Positions 23,810 through 31,956 of a DNA stretch of 34,147 nucleotides are shown here, one piece after another; positions within the stretch are counted from its first letter, which is position 1, and the number at the start of each line of letters is the position of its first letter. A program made the translations under genes and the position numbers. Source of the DNA: Hellea sp. (GTDB taxonomy: Bacteria; Pseudomonadota; Alphaproteobacteria; Caulobacterales; Maricaulaceae); assembly GCA_020630275.1 (NCBI GenBank), contig JAHDBU010000010.1, positions 1-34,147 on the forward strand, in the 5' to 3' direction. The notes under the pieces were generated by a model. That model had not been told where the DNA came from. It searched no databases and saw nothing but the letters and a program-made list of their open reading frames with translations.

Positions 23810-25678
23810 ATGTCGGAACAAGACAAACAATTTCGGCGTGGCGGAGGGACAGCTTACGCAGCCAAGATTGATCAAGAGAGCGGACATCGTTCGCGGTCTC
23901 GGTCCATCAAACCTCTCCGTTACATCTGGCCATTTATTGCACGGTATCCGGGACGCCTGATTCTGTTTTTGATCTTTTTGGCTTTGTCTTCCATCGCAAC
24001 GTTGACGATTCCAGCTCTAGCCAAACTCATTATTGATTGCGGGTTTGGCGGCGAAAAGGCTTTGACCATTGAAATGTGCCAAACCATCAATGTCTACGGC
24101 GCAGCAGACCTCTCGCCTTACTTCAAATTTGCGTTTATTATTGTGGGCATCTACGCCATTGTGGGGCCGGTCCGAGCGTTCCTGATCAACACCCTTGGAC
24201 AACGGGTGATCGCCGATATCCGCAACAAAGTTTACTCGCATCTCTTAACACTCAGCCCAGCCTATTTTGAGCGGGTTCGAACCGGAGAAGTGCTCTCCCG
24301 CCTGACGACCGATACAACCCTTATCGAAACGGTTGTGACAGGTTCGATCTCGTTTGGCATCCGCGCTCTAGCCGTCGCGGCCGGCGCTATTTTCATGATG
24401 TTTTTCACCAATTGGAAAATGGCGCTCATGGTCGTGGCTATGGGCCCCCTGATCCTGATACCAGTGATTGTTCTGGGCCGAAAAATCCGCAATCTCTCCC
24501 GCGATGGACAAGACCGCTTGGCCGATGCTTCTGCCCGAGCGGGTGAAACCTTGTCAGCCATCCAGACCGTACAAGCTTACACGCGGGAAGGATATGAAGA
24601 CGCGGCATTTTCAGCGGTCGTAGACGCGACTTATGATTTACAGGAAAAACGAATTGTCATCCGGACATTTTTGACTGCGATCATATTCTTAGTGGCTCTA
24701 GGCGGTGTTGTTAGCATTCTATGGTACGGAGCCAATGAAGTCGTATCCGGCCATATGACAGGTGGCGACATCGGACAGTTCTCTCTTTATGCCTTTTTGG
24801 CGTTGTCAAACTTCTCATTTCTAACAGAGACCTGGACAAACTTGTTACGCGCAGCAGGTGCATCTGAACGCCTTGTGGAGATATTGCAGGCTAAGCCAGA
24901 AATCTTGTCGCCTTCGAACCCAAAAACGCCAAAGTCTGATACCGGCATTATTTTTGAAAATGTAGCATTCAGATATCCAACTCGACCGGATGATATTGTT
25001 ATTGAAGAACTGAGCTTTAGTGTCAGCCCGGGCGAAACCATTGCAATTGTCGGTCCCTCAGGAGCTGGCAAATCGACATTGTTTCAACTTATGCTCAGGT
25101 TCTACGACATTAAGTCCGGCGCCATATATCTGGGCGGCGTCAACACGAGGGAGATGAACCCGGAAACTCTGCGCGAACAATTTGCAATCGTCCAGCAAAA
25201 CACACCTTTGTTTTCTGGCTCGGCGATGGACAATATCCGATATGGCCGTGAGGGCGCAAGCGACGCAGACGTCAAAGCCGCTGCCAAAGCTGCTTTTGCT
25301 GACGACTTTATTATGACCTTACCCGAGGGCTATGAGACCGATCTCGGAGAAAGAGCGACCACTTTATCAGGCGGTCAACGTCAGCGCATCGCCATTGCAC
25401 GGGCCATCCTAAGAGATGCACCGATCCTGCTGCTGGACGAAGCGACAAGTGCACTGGACGCTGAAAGTGAATTAGCGGTCCAAAAGGCGTTCGAGGCTCT
25501 GTCCAAAGACAGAACCACACTCGTCATTGCTCACCGACTAGCCACCGTGAAAAAAGCAGACCGAATAATTGTTATGGACAAAGGCCGGATTGTCGAGGAA
25601 GGCACTCACGAAGACTTGGTTAAGAATGGTGCACTCTATGCACGCCTGGCCGATTTGCAATTCAATCCCATCAATTAA
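23810..25678 (+). CDS. ABC exporter, fused transmembrane and ATP-binding domains
   Basis: A 622-residue half-transporter of the MsbA/ABCB type that probably works as a homodimer in the inner membrane. The ATG at 23810 opens MSEQDKQFRR after a short leader. An upstream frame to 23603 overlaps the VTT gene and is ignored. Six membrane helices lie in about residues 45-340, with the coupling region RVRTGEVLSRLTTDTTLIE. The nucleotide-binding domain has Walker A GPSGAGKST (about 414-422), the Q-loop AIVQQNTPLFSGS, signature LSGGQRQRIAIARA, Walker B ILLLDEATSALD and the switch AHRLATV. Substrate is unknown. Its stop codon overlaps the stop of the convergent edd gene by 4 bases. Confidence 0.94.
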   Translation: MSEQDKQFRRGGGTAYAAKIDQESGHRSRSRSIKPLRYIWPFIARYPGRLILFLIFLALSSIATLTIPALAKLIIDCGFGGEKALTIEMCQTINVYGAADLSPYFKFAFIIVGIYAIVGPVRAFLINTLGQRVIADIRNKVYSHLLTLSPAYFERVRTGEVLSRLTTDTTLIETVVTGSISFGIRALAVAAGAIFMMFFTNWKMALMVVAMGPLILIPVIVLGRKIRNLSRDGQDRLADASARAGETLSAIQTVQAYTREGYEDAAFSAVVDATYDLQEKRIVIRTFLTAIIFLVALGGVVSILWYGANEVVSGHMTGGDIGQFSLYAFLALSNFSFLTETWTNLLRAAGASERLVEILQAKPEILSPSNPKTPKSDTGIIFENVAFRYPTRPDDIVIEELSFSVSPGETIAIVGPSGAGKSTLFQLMLRFYDIKSGAIYLGGVNTREMNPETLREQFAIVQQNTPLFSGSAMDNIRYGREGASDADVKAAAKAAFADDFIMTLPEGYETDLGERATTLSGGQRQRIAIARAILRDAPILLLDEATSALDAESELAVQKAFEALSKDRTTLVIAHRLATVKKADRIIVMDKGRIVEEGTHEDLVKNGALYARLADLQFNPIN

Positions 25679-27510
25679 GCCATCCAATCAGGCTCGCCTA
25701 AGAATGAGGCCCCTTCTTCGGCGTTACGACTAGCGGCCCGCATTGGCGCGAACATGTCCATACCTGTCATATCCGATAGAGCCCGCTTTTTAGGTTCGAC
25801 TTTCTCGCGCTTGGAGAGATCAACTCCTACCACTTCAACCATGTTATTCAGTGGATCAATGCGGATCATATCACCATTCTCGACCTGTGACAGCGGTCCG
25901 CCCTCCAAAGCTTCTGGTACAGCATGAATGGCGGCAGGAAATTTCCCTGACGCACCGGAAAGACGACCATCTGTTATTAGGGCGACTTTAAACCCTTTAT
26001 CCATCTGCGCACCAAAGATTGGCGTCAACGCATGCAACTCAGGCATGCCATTCGCTCGCGGGCCCTGAAATCTTAAAACAACAACGAAGTCTTTTTCCAA
26101 TTCGCCAGCCTTATGCATTGTTTTGAGCTCGTCTTGGTGCTCAATGACGATCGCGGGCGCTTCGACAAACCAGTTTTCACGCTTGACAGCCGACACCTTC
26201 ATCATGCTCCGACCGAGATTACCCGTTAACAGGCGCAATCCGCCGTCGGGACGAAATGGCGATTTGAAATCTGTCAAAATCTCTTTGTCGAGGCTTTCCG
26301 TCGGACCTTTTCTAAACAGAACATAATCTGCTTCGGCATGAGCATTCCGAATAGGTTCTCGCGTATACTCATGGAGACCATTGCCGCCTGCAATTGTCGT
26401 CACGTCTGGATGAACGAGGCCTTCTTCAATGAGTTCACCGACTAGATAGGCCATGCCGCCGGCTGCGTGGAAGTGATTCACATCAGCGACACCATTGGGA
26501 TATACTTTACAAATCAGGGGTACAGCCGCAGAAATCTCAGCAAAGTCATCCCAATTTACGATGATGCCCGCCGCGCGTGCGATAGCCACAAGGTGAATAG
26601 CCACATTGGTTGATCCGCCCGTTGCCATTAGACCAACCAGACCGTTAATGACCGCTTTTTCGTCAACAACTTTGCCAATAGGCGTGTAGTCGTCGCCTAA
26701 GTGAGAAATTTGAATAGCCCGACGTGTCGCCTGAGCGGTCAAGGCATCGCGTAAAGGTGTGTTGGGATGGACAAAAGACGTGCCCGGCAATTGCAGCCCC
26801 ATCAATTCCATCAGCATTTGATTAGAATTAGCCGTGCCATAAAATGTGCATGTTCCCGGTGCATGGTAAGAGGCAGCCTCAGCTTTCAACAATTCTTCAC
26901 GGCCGATTTCACCCAAAGCAAATTGCTGGCGTATTTTCGCTTTTTCTGGATTGGGGATACCAGAGGGCATGGGACCGGCTGGCGCGAAAATCGCCGGTAG
27001 ATGACCATATCGGAGCGCCCCAATCAACAACCCCGGAACGATTTTGTCGCAAACACCTAGCAGAATTGAAGCGTCAAACATGTCGTGAGAAAGCGCTACC
27101 GCCGTGCTCATGGCAATTGTGTCGCGAGACAATAGCGATAACTCCATGCCGTCTTTGCCTTGGGTCACCCCGTCACACATCGCTGGCGTACCGCCTGCAA
27201 CTTGCGCCGTGGCCCCATTGCGCCGCGCAGCATGTTTTATCAATGGCGGAAACTTCTCAAAAGGCTGATGCGCTGACAGCATGTCATTATAAGACGTGAC
27301 TATGCCTATATTCGCCCACCCGGCTCCGAGAATATCCGTTTTTTCGTGTAATGGGCAGGCGGCAGCTGCATGAGCAAGATTACCTTCAGATAGGAATTTA
27401 CGTCGCGGTCCATCTCGGTAATTAGACTTGAGCTGATCTAGGTATCCGGCGCGAGATTTCGCCGAACGCTTGATGATGCGGTCGGTAACGGTCTGAATAA
27501 TTGAATTCAT
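25675..27510 (-). CDS. edd: Phosphogluconate dehydratase (Entner-Doudoroff)
   Basis: Dehydrates 6-phosphogluconate to 2-keto-3-deoxy-6-phosphogluconate with an iron-sulfur cluster. The protein has 611 residues, the full family length. IlvD/Edd family marks include CPLHEKTDILGAGWANIGIVTSYNDMLSAHQPFE near the N-terminus, in several short blocks. Further on are GGTPAMCDGVTQGKDGMELSLLSRD, the LLGVCDKIVPGLLIGALRYGHLP cluster-cysteine region, then PGTCTFYGTANSNQM and the C-terminal LITDGRLSGASGKFPAAIH. It ends the operon zwf-pgl-edd, 9 nt after pgl. The matching aldolase gene eda is not in the window. Confidence 0.97.
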   Translation of the reverse strand: MNSIIQTVTDRIIKRSAKSRAGYLDQLKSNYRDGPRRKFLSEGNLAHAAAACPLHEKTDILGAGWANIGIVTSYNDMLSAHQPFEKFPPLIKHAARRNGATAQVAGGTPAMCDGVTQGKDGMELSLLSRDTIAMSTAVALSHDMFDASILLGVCDKIVPGLLIGALRYGHLPAIFAPAGPMPSGIPNPEKAKIRQQFALGEIGREELLKAEAASYHAPGTCTFYGTANSNQMLMELMGLQLPGTSFVHPNTPLRDALTAQATRRAIQISHLGDDYTPIGKVVDEKAVINGLVGLMATGGSTNVAIHLVAIARAAGIIVNWDDFAEISAAVPLICKVYPNGVADVNHFHAAGGMAYLVGELIEEGLVHPDVTTIAGGNGLHEYTREPIRNAHAEADYVLFRKGPTESLDKEILTDFKSPFRPDGGLRLLTGNLGRSMMKVSAVKRENWFVEAPAIVIEHQDELKTMHKAGELEKDFVVVLRFQGPRANGMPELHALTPIFGAQMDKGFKVALITDGRLSGASGKFPAAIHAVPEALEGGPLSQVENGDMIRIDPLNNMVEVVGVDLSKREKVEPKKRALSDMTGMDMFAPMRAASRNAEEGASFLGEPDWMA

Positions 27511-27519
27511 TTTTAATCC

Positions 27520-28194
27520 TTATGGCGCCCACATTACGGTCAATCGGCGCCCTGCGGCAAGTAGGGCTTTGACAGGCGCTTCAAAGACTGACTTTTCTGT
27601 CGCGTGCTCAAATACTCTACGCTTTTCCTCGCCCGTTATGAGAAGAAGGATTTGCTTGCTATTCATTACTGCGGGCAAAGTCATCGTTAGACGATGCGGA
27701 TAAATACCAGCACCAGGGCATCCCATCGCATCAATCTCAATTGTATGTTGATTTGAATGAGGATTTAGCGCGTCTTGTAAACCGACAGAACCTGGAAACC
27801 AACTTGCCGTGTGTCCATCTGTACCCATTCCCATAATCGTTAGGTCAAAACCGTTGGGACTAAATTCATGGCTTGCCAATGGCGTGAAAGACATGTCGGC
27901 TGCTAGGTTTTGAACGAATAACGAACGTACCATTGCCGCATTCGACCCCAATGGATCATCAGTTATGCGATCATCCACGAGGGTCGAAGTTACCCGGTGC
28001 CAGTTGAGCGGCGCTTTCGAAAGCGCTGTATAAACAGGTTTGGGCGTTGATCCCCCGGAAAGCGCCAAATTCGTTTGACCCGATGAATATTTGACCAAAT
28101 CAGTCACATATTGACACGCAGCCTCAACCAAAGCGTCTCGGGCATCGTATAGCTGGAAGCGATAATTTGATTGTATGTGTTGGCTCAGTCCCAT
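27520..28194 (-). CDS. pgl: 6-phosphogluconolactonase
   Basis: Hydrolyses 6-phosphogluconolactone, linking Zwf to Edd. The 224-residue protein has the sugar-phosphate loop LALSGGSTPKPVYTALS (residues 43-59), VDDRITDDPLGSNAAM (73-88) and the catalytic MGMGTDGHTASWFPGS (121-136). The start overlaps the zwf stop by 10 nt and the end is 9 nt from edd, so all three enzymes are made from one transcript. Confidence 0.95.
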   Translation of the reverse strand: MGLSQHIQSNYRFQLYDARDALVEAACQYVTDLVKYSSGQTNLALSGGSTPKPVYTALSKAPLNWHRVTSTLVDDRITDDPLGSNAAMVRSLFVQNLAADMSFTPLASHEFSPNGFDLTIMGMGTDGHTASWFPGSVGLQDALNPHSNQHTIEIDAMGCPGAGIYPHRLTMTLPAVMNSKQILLLITGEEKRRVFEHATEKSVFEAPVKALLAAGRRLTVMWAP

Positions 28195-29672
28195 TGATTA
28201 CCGTCCTTGGCCAACATGTCGTGAGACTCATCAGGTCCGTCCTGCCCCGCTTGATAGAGCTCCAATCGTTGACCTGAGGCCTCCCAAGCGTTGATTATCT
28301 CGTCGACCCATTTCCAGGCGGCCTCAACCTCGTCACCCCGCATAAACAAGGATAGATTTCCGCGAACAACATCCATTAATAATCGCTCATAGGCATCCGG
28401 GTATCGTACGGCGAAATTATCGGCGTAGGACAAATTGAGCGGCAGTGTTTTGAGCCGAAGCCCCCCTGCTCCTGGCTCTTTTATTTCCATCCAGAGATTA
28501 ACAGCCTCATCTGGCTGCAGGCGAATAACCAGTTTATTGGGATTAAGTTTGGTCTTGCCAAATACGGAATGTGGTACGGGCTTGAATTGGATGACTATTT
28601 CTGACCGCCGAGACGCCATGCGTTTGCCGGTTCGGATATAAATGGGAACGCCGGCCCAGCGCCAGTTGTCGATATGGGCTTTGATCGCCACGAAGGTTTC
28701 GGTCTCGCTAAAATCCACGCCGACATCAGTTAAATAGTCGGGCATGACTTCGTCACCAACCTTGCCCCGTGCATACTGACCACGAACAGTGACATAAGAA
28801 GACACGTCTTTTGTTATAGGTCTTAGGGCTCTGAGGACTTTCAGTTTTTCAGTTCGCACGTCATCAGCGTCCAGCGAGGCAGGCGTTTCCATTGCTGTTA
28901 GACACAAGAGTTGGAGCAAGTGATTTTGAACCATGTCCCGGAGCGCGCCCGCCGTATCATAGTAGGAGCCTCGTCCGCCCACACCAATGGATTCAGCAAC
29001 AGAAATTTCCACATTATCGATGGCCCTATTGGACCAAAGCGGCTCCAATAGGACATTACCAAACCTCAGAACCAATAAATTCTGCACGGTCTCTTTGCCG
29101 AGATAATGATCAATCCGGTAAATCTTGTTTTCGTCAAAAACGGCGCGCACGCCTTCATTGGTCGCTTTGGCGGACGCGTAATCCGTGCCCAGTGGCTTTT
29201 CCAAAACGACCCGCGCATTTTCTGTAACGAGTCCCGCTGACTTCAGACCTTCGCAAATAGGTACAAACAGTTTTGGCGGCACGGCCAGGTAAAAAACACG
29301 TACCCGCTTTTTATCCTTGGACAGGGCTTTCCCGAGCGCTTTCCAGTCGGCGGCTTTGTCTCCAATATCCAGACTGACATAGCTCAGCTTATCTGTGAAA
29401 TCAGACCATCGCCCGTCATCATAGTCATCACCGCCGGAAAACTCCTTATAGGCTTCATGCATCTGCTTGGCATAGGCACTATCCGTTCTATCAGAGCGCG
29501 AGGTTCCAATAATACGGCTGTCGTCACTAATCTGACCATCACAAAAACGGTGATACAGAGCCGGGATGAGTTTTCTCCGGGCCAGGTCCCCTGTTCCGCC
29601 AAAAACGACCAGGTCGAATGTATTGACCGGAAGAAAGGCCGATGAAGTTTGTTTGTTTTTGTCTTTAGACAT
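28185..29672 (-). CDS. zwf: Glucose-6-phosphate 1-dehydrogenase
   Basis: Oxidises glucose-6-phosphate to the lactone with NAD(P)+, the entry to both the Entner-Doudoroff and oxidative pentose phosphate routes. The protein has 495 residues. The dinucleotide-binding fingerprint is VVFGGTGDLARRKLIPAL (residues 22-39). The conserved EKPLGTD (158-164) and the active-site RIDHYLGKETVQN (186-198) with catalytic His area follow. The N-terminal 15 residues are a polar extension. A 58-nt gap separates it from the lacI-type gene, and a perfect dyad in that gap overlaps a TTGACA -35-like element. This gives a simple repressor-controlled promoter for zwf-pgl-edd. Confidence 0.97.
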   Translation of the reverse strand: MSKDKNKQTSSAFLPVNTFDLVVFGGTGDLARRKLIPALYHRFCDGQISDDSRIIGTSRSDRTDSAYAKQMHEAYKEFSGGDDYDDGRWSDFTDKLSYVSLDIGDKAADWKALGKALSKDKKRVRVFYLAVPPKLFVPICEGLKSAGLVTENARVVLEKPLGTDYASAKATNEGVRAVFDENKIYRIDHYLGKETVQNLLVLRFGNVLLEPLWSNRAIDNVEISVAESIGVGGRGSYYDTAGALRDMVQNHLLQLLCLTAMETPASLDADDVRTEKLKVLRALRPITKDVSSYVTVRGQYARGKVGDEVMPDYLTDVGVDFSETETFVAIKAHIDNWRWAGVPIYIRTGKRMASRRSEIVIQFKPVPHSVFGKTKLNPNKLVIRLQPDEAVNLWMEIKEPGAGGLRLKTLPLNLSYADNFAVRYPDAYERLLMDVVRGNLSLFMRGDEVEAAWKWVDEIINAWEASGQRLELYQAGQDGPDESHDMLAKDGNQWD

Positions 29673-29719
29673 GTCGATATCGCTTGTCCGAACTATCAGT
29701 CAGGCCCCTTTAGCAAAAA

Positions 29720-29733
29720 TGACAGCGCTGTCA
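29720..29733. promoter_or_regulatory. LacI-type operator before zwf
   Basis: TGACAGCGCTGTCA is a perfect 14-bp palindrome with the central CG of LacI-family operators. On the minus strand its first three bases are the stop codon of the regulator gene. The -35-like TTGACA (29729-29734) overlaps it. The zwf ATG is 47 nt downstream, and TAAAGG, 16 nt past the -35, is a weak -10 candidate. Confidence 0.7.
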
Positions 29734-30735
29734 ATTCTTGAGTGAACGCGTGGATGCTCTTTCTACCAAAGCATGATTTAGAATATTTTGACTCAATTCC
29801 GACTCGTCCTTTTGCAGGAGTAGTTTCGCGGCCCTATACCCCATATCAACGACCGGCTGGCGAATAGTTGTTAAGGGCGGCCAAACCGAGCGCGCGATGG
29901 TTGTGTCGTCAAACCCCGCAACTGACAGGTCATTCGGAACGGAGATTCCAAGCTGCGCGGCAGACGACATAACCCCCGCCGCCGAGTCATCATTACAGGC
30001 AAAAATCGCTGTCGGTCGTTTGCCAGACTTTAAAATCGCTAATCCTGCATCCACACCTGATTTGTACGTAAAATCTCCATCAACAACCCAATCGGGACTA
30101 ATGGTAATTTCAGCCGCCCTCATAGCCTCGCGATAGCCCTGAAATCTAAGCGCGCTGGCACTGTGACGCGGATGCCCTTTCACAAACCCGATATCCCGGT
30201 GCCCCAAGCCTATGAGATAGCTGGTCATTTCCTTTGCGGCCCGCACGTCATCCATTTTGACAATAGAAACGTCACCATGATTGGCTGACGGAGCAATGGG
30301 AATGTAAGGGGTGTTTTTTTTAGCCAGTAAACGCACTACCTCTGCATTGTCACACAGTGGTGGCGCCAAAATAATGCCGTCCACACTCAGACGGGTTATG
30401 AGCCCAGTAATCTCTTTTGTGATGTTTTCCCCCGCCGTATCCAAGGGCTCAACAATAAGATGGTAACCATGCTCACGGCAGGCATTTGTTGCCCCCTTTT
30501 GCAAGTTGATCGTGTAGCCAGGGCTCGGGATATCATAGAGCATAGCGATGAGAAAAGATTTGGAACTGGCAAGCCCTCTGGCAGCCCGATTAGGGGTGTA
30601 ATTCAACTCCAACGCTGCACTATTGACCTTTTCGCGGGTTGTATCTGAAACCGAAGGTTCATTATTCATGACGCGCGAAACGGTTTTCATAGAAACCCCG
30701 GCAAGACGCGCGACATCCATAATTGTTGTTTTCAT
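29731..30735 (-). CDS. LacI/GalR family transcriptional regulator
   Basis: A 334-residue sugar-responsive regulator. The N-terminal helix-turn-helix TIMDVARLAGVSMKTVSRVMN (within residues 4-24) and hinge helix NYTPNRAARGLASSKS are standard for the family. The remainder is the periplasmic-binding-protein-like effector domain (IAMLYDIPSPGYTINLQKG, IFACNDDSAAGVMSSAAQLG, VAGFDDTTIARSVWPPLTTI). It is encoded directly upstream of zwf on the same strand, and a LacI-type palindrome covers its own stop codon, which suggests that it represses the Entner-Doudoroff operon. The effector is presumably a sugar or phosphorylated intermediate; this is inference. Confidence 0.93.
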   Translation of the reverse strand: MKTTIMDVARLAGVSMKTVSRVMNNEPSVSDTTREKVNSAALELNYTPNRAARGLASSKSFLIAMLYDIPSPGYTINLQKGATNACREHGYHLIVEPLDTAGENITKEITGLITRLSVDGIILAPPLCDNAEVVRLLAKKNTPYIPIAPSANHGDVSIVKMDDVRAAKEMTSYLIGLGHRDIGFVKGHPRHSASALRFQGYREAMRAAEITISPDWVVDGDFTYKSGVDAGLAILKSGKRPTAIFACNDDSAAGVMSSAAQLGISVPNDLSVAGFDDTTIARSVWPPLTTIRQPVVDMGYRAAKLLLQKDESELSQNILNHALVERASTRSLKN

Positions 30736-30774
30736 GGGCAGGTGTTTAGGCGGTTCGTGTCACAATCGCAACCC

Positions 30775-30799
30775 CGCCTCAGGTCTCACTCCGGAGGCG
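30775..30799. other. Stem-loop downstream of the small membrane peptide gene
   Basis: CGCCTC (30775-30780) pairs with GAGGCG (30794-30799) around a 13-nt loop. No T tract follows on either strand, so it is not a clear intrinsic terminator. It lies 14 nt beyond the stop of the 21-codon ORF. Confidence 0.35.
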
Positions 30800-30813
30800 A
30801 AATCGTCAGAGCA

Positions 30814-30879
30814 TTAAACGCCGAAAAGAAGCGCCATCACAAAAAGAATGATAGCGATGAAAATCTCTTTCAAGTCCAT
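30814..30879 (-). CDS. Predicted 21-residue single-pass membrane peptide
   Basis: A short ORF too small for usual gene finding. It starts MDLKEIFIAIIL and ends FVMALLFGV, giving a charged tip (DLKE) followed by about 16 consecutive hydrophobic residues, the pattern of a single membrane helix. AGAGGGA lies about 9 nt before the ATG. A 9-bp inverted repeat ends exactly at this ribosome site, and a second stem-loop follows the stop. Bacterial proteins of this kind include regulators of membrane complexes and hydrophobic type I toxins; nothing here decides between them. It lies between the nitroreductase and lacI-type genes on the same strand. Its reality is a prediction from composition, start site and structure. 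Confidence 0.5.
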   Translation of the reverse strand: MDLKEIFIAIILFVMALLFGV

Positions 30880-30892
30880 TTTCCAAAATCCC

Positions 30893-30920
30893 TCTTACGT
30901 TGTTGTCTTTAAACGTAAGA
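30893..30920 (-). promoter_or_regulatory. Hairpin abutting the ribosome site of the small peptide ORF
   Basis: TCTTACGTT (30893-30901) and AACGTAAGA (30912-30920) are perfect 9-bp arms with a 10-nt loop. In the minus-strand transcript the 3' arm ends in AAGA, which is the first part of the AAGAGGGA ribosome site, so folding could limit ribosome access. It could instead be a dyad operator. Confidence 0.5.
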
Positions 30921-30964
30921 AAAGGGAAAAAGAAGCCTAAAAATTGTGAAAATCTCGCAACGAA

Positions 30965-31654
30965 TTAGTCGTAGAAATGCACTAACTCATCAAGCTCAGC
31001 CCGATCTGCCCATAAATCATTGACCTTGGCCTCCGGATTTCCATATCCCAAGGACATACCGACCAAGACGTGTTCGTCGTCTGGTACACTTAAATATTTT
31101 CTAACAGTTTCGGGGTGACGACGCCACCAACCTTGTGGAGCGGTGTGCAATCCTTCCTCGCGCGCTAATAGCATGAGCGATTGCAAATATATGCCGACAT
31201 CCAGATGTTGGGGCATGAGCAGGTCTTTGTGGCCCGTAATGATGATACCGACAGGGGCCTCGAAAAACCTGGCATTATTGGCCAACCAAAGCAGTCGCCC
31301 CATTTTATTATCTCTTGGGATATCCAGCAGCGCATACATGTCCTCGCCCAGCTTATACCGCCAGCTGCGCTGCGGCTCCCAGAGCGGGCTGGGATAGGCA
31401 GGGAAAGTCTCGCCTTCCTGTTTACCGCCTAAAGTGCTTTGAGCGGCTTCTTCCGTAAATTTCTTCAGCGTTTCGCCGGTCATGACATGAGCACGCCAGG
31501 GTTGAAGGTTACCCCCTGACGGCGTGCGGCGCGCGGTATCAAACATCCGGGTCAGAGTCTCTTTCGGAACAGGTTTATCCAGAAATGCGCGGACCGTAAT
31601 CCGGGTCATGAGCGCGTCAGTCACAGAGGAAGATTTGTCGGTATTTAAGGGCAT
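30965..31654 (-). CDS. Nitroreductase family protein
   Basis: A 229-residue FMN-dependent oxidoreductase. The N-terminal half shows the family's flavin-binding RITVRAFLDKPVPKETL (residues 18-34) and ARRTPSGGNLQPWRAHV (about 42-58). The C-terminal part has QGWWRRHPETVRKYLSVPDDEHVLVGMSLGYGNPE, with the conserved glycine-rich turn before the end. It most resembles the nitroreductases annotated as nitrobenzoate or quinone reductases, and its physiological substrate is unknown. It is preceded on the same strand by the 56-residue membrane protein gene (63 nt away) and followed by the small peptide region. Confidence 0.9.
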   Translation of the reverse strand: MPLNTDKSSSVTDALMTRITVRAFLDKPVPKETLTRMFDTARRTPSGGNLQPWRAHVMTGETLKKFTEEAAQSTLGGKQEGETFPAYPSPLWEPQRSWRYKLGEDMYALLDIPRDNKMGRLLWLANNARFFEAPVGIIITGHKDLLMPQHLDVGIYLQSLMLLAREEGLHTAPQGWWRRHPETVRKYLSVPDDEHVLVGMSLGYGNPEAKVNDLWADRAELDELVHFYD

Positions 31655-31717
31655 TTATAATCTCGCTTTAACGTGCCTGCTTTACACATCAGGCGAGAGT
31701 TCAAATCAAGGACTGTC

Positions 31718-31888
31718 TTATTTCTTGAAGACTTTTTTCAACATCATAAGGAAAACATAATCGGCGACGGCCAGCCCAATTCCAACAGCCATGGCCAAAG
31801 CCGGGTTTTGCCATTTCTGCCAGACCAGAAAGCCGATGCCTGCGCCGATAATTAACGCACCGAAAGCCGCACCTTCATCGAGTTTCAT
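31718..31888 (-). CDS. 56-residue membrane protein, function unknown
   Basis: This complete small ORF begins MKLDEGAAFGALIIGAGIGF and ends in the basic KKVFKK. Two hydrophobic segments are seen, about residues 8-23 and 31-50, separated by a short WQKWQNPA turn, so it is probably a two-pass hairpin protein with both ends in the cytoplasm. The ORF lies between the SOUL-protein gene (68 nt upstream) and the nitroreductase gene, on the same strand. Glycine spacing (GALIIGAGIG, AVGIGLAVAD) suggests helix packing. I do not recognise a family, but the amino-acid composition and the clean start at an isolated ATG support a real gene. Confidence 0.6.
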   Translation of the reverse strand: MKLDEGAAFGALIIGAGIGFLVWQKWQNPALAMAVGIGLAVADYVFLMMLKKVFKK

Positions 31889-31956
31889 AGCATTTGGCCT
31901 TGGGCTTTGGACATGCCTATTTGATAAACGTCCAGACGAGCGAAGGCAAGAAGGTC

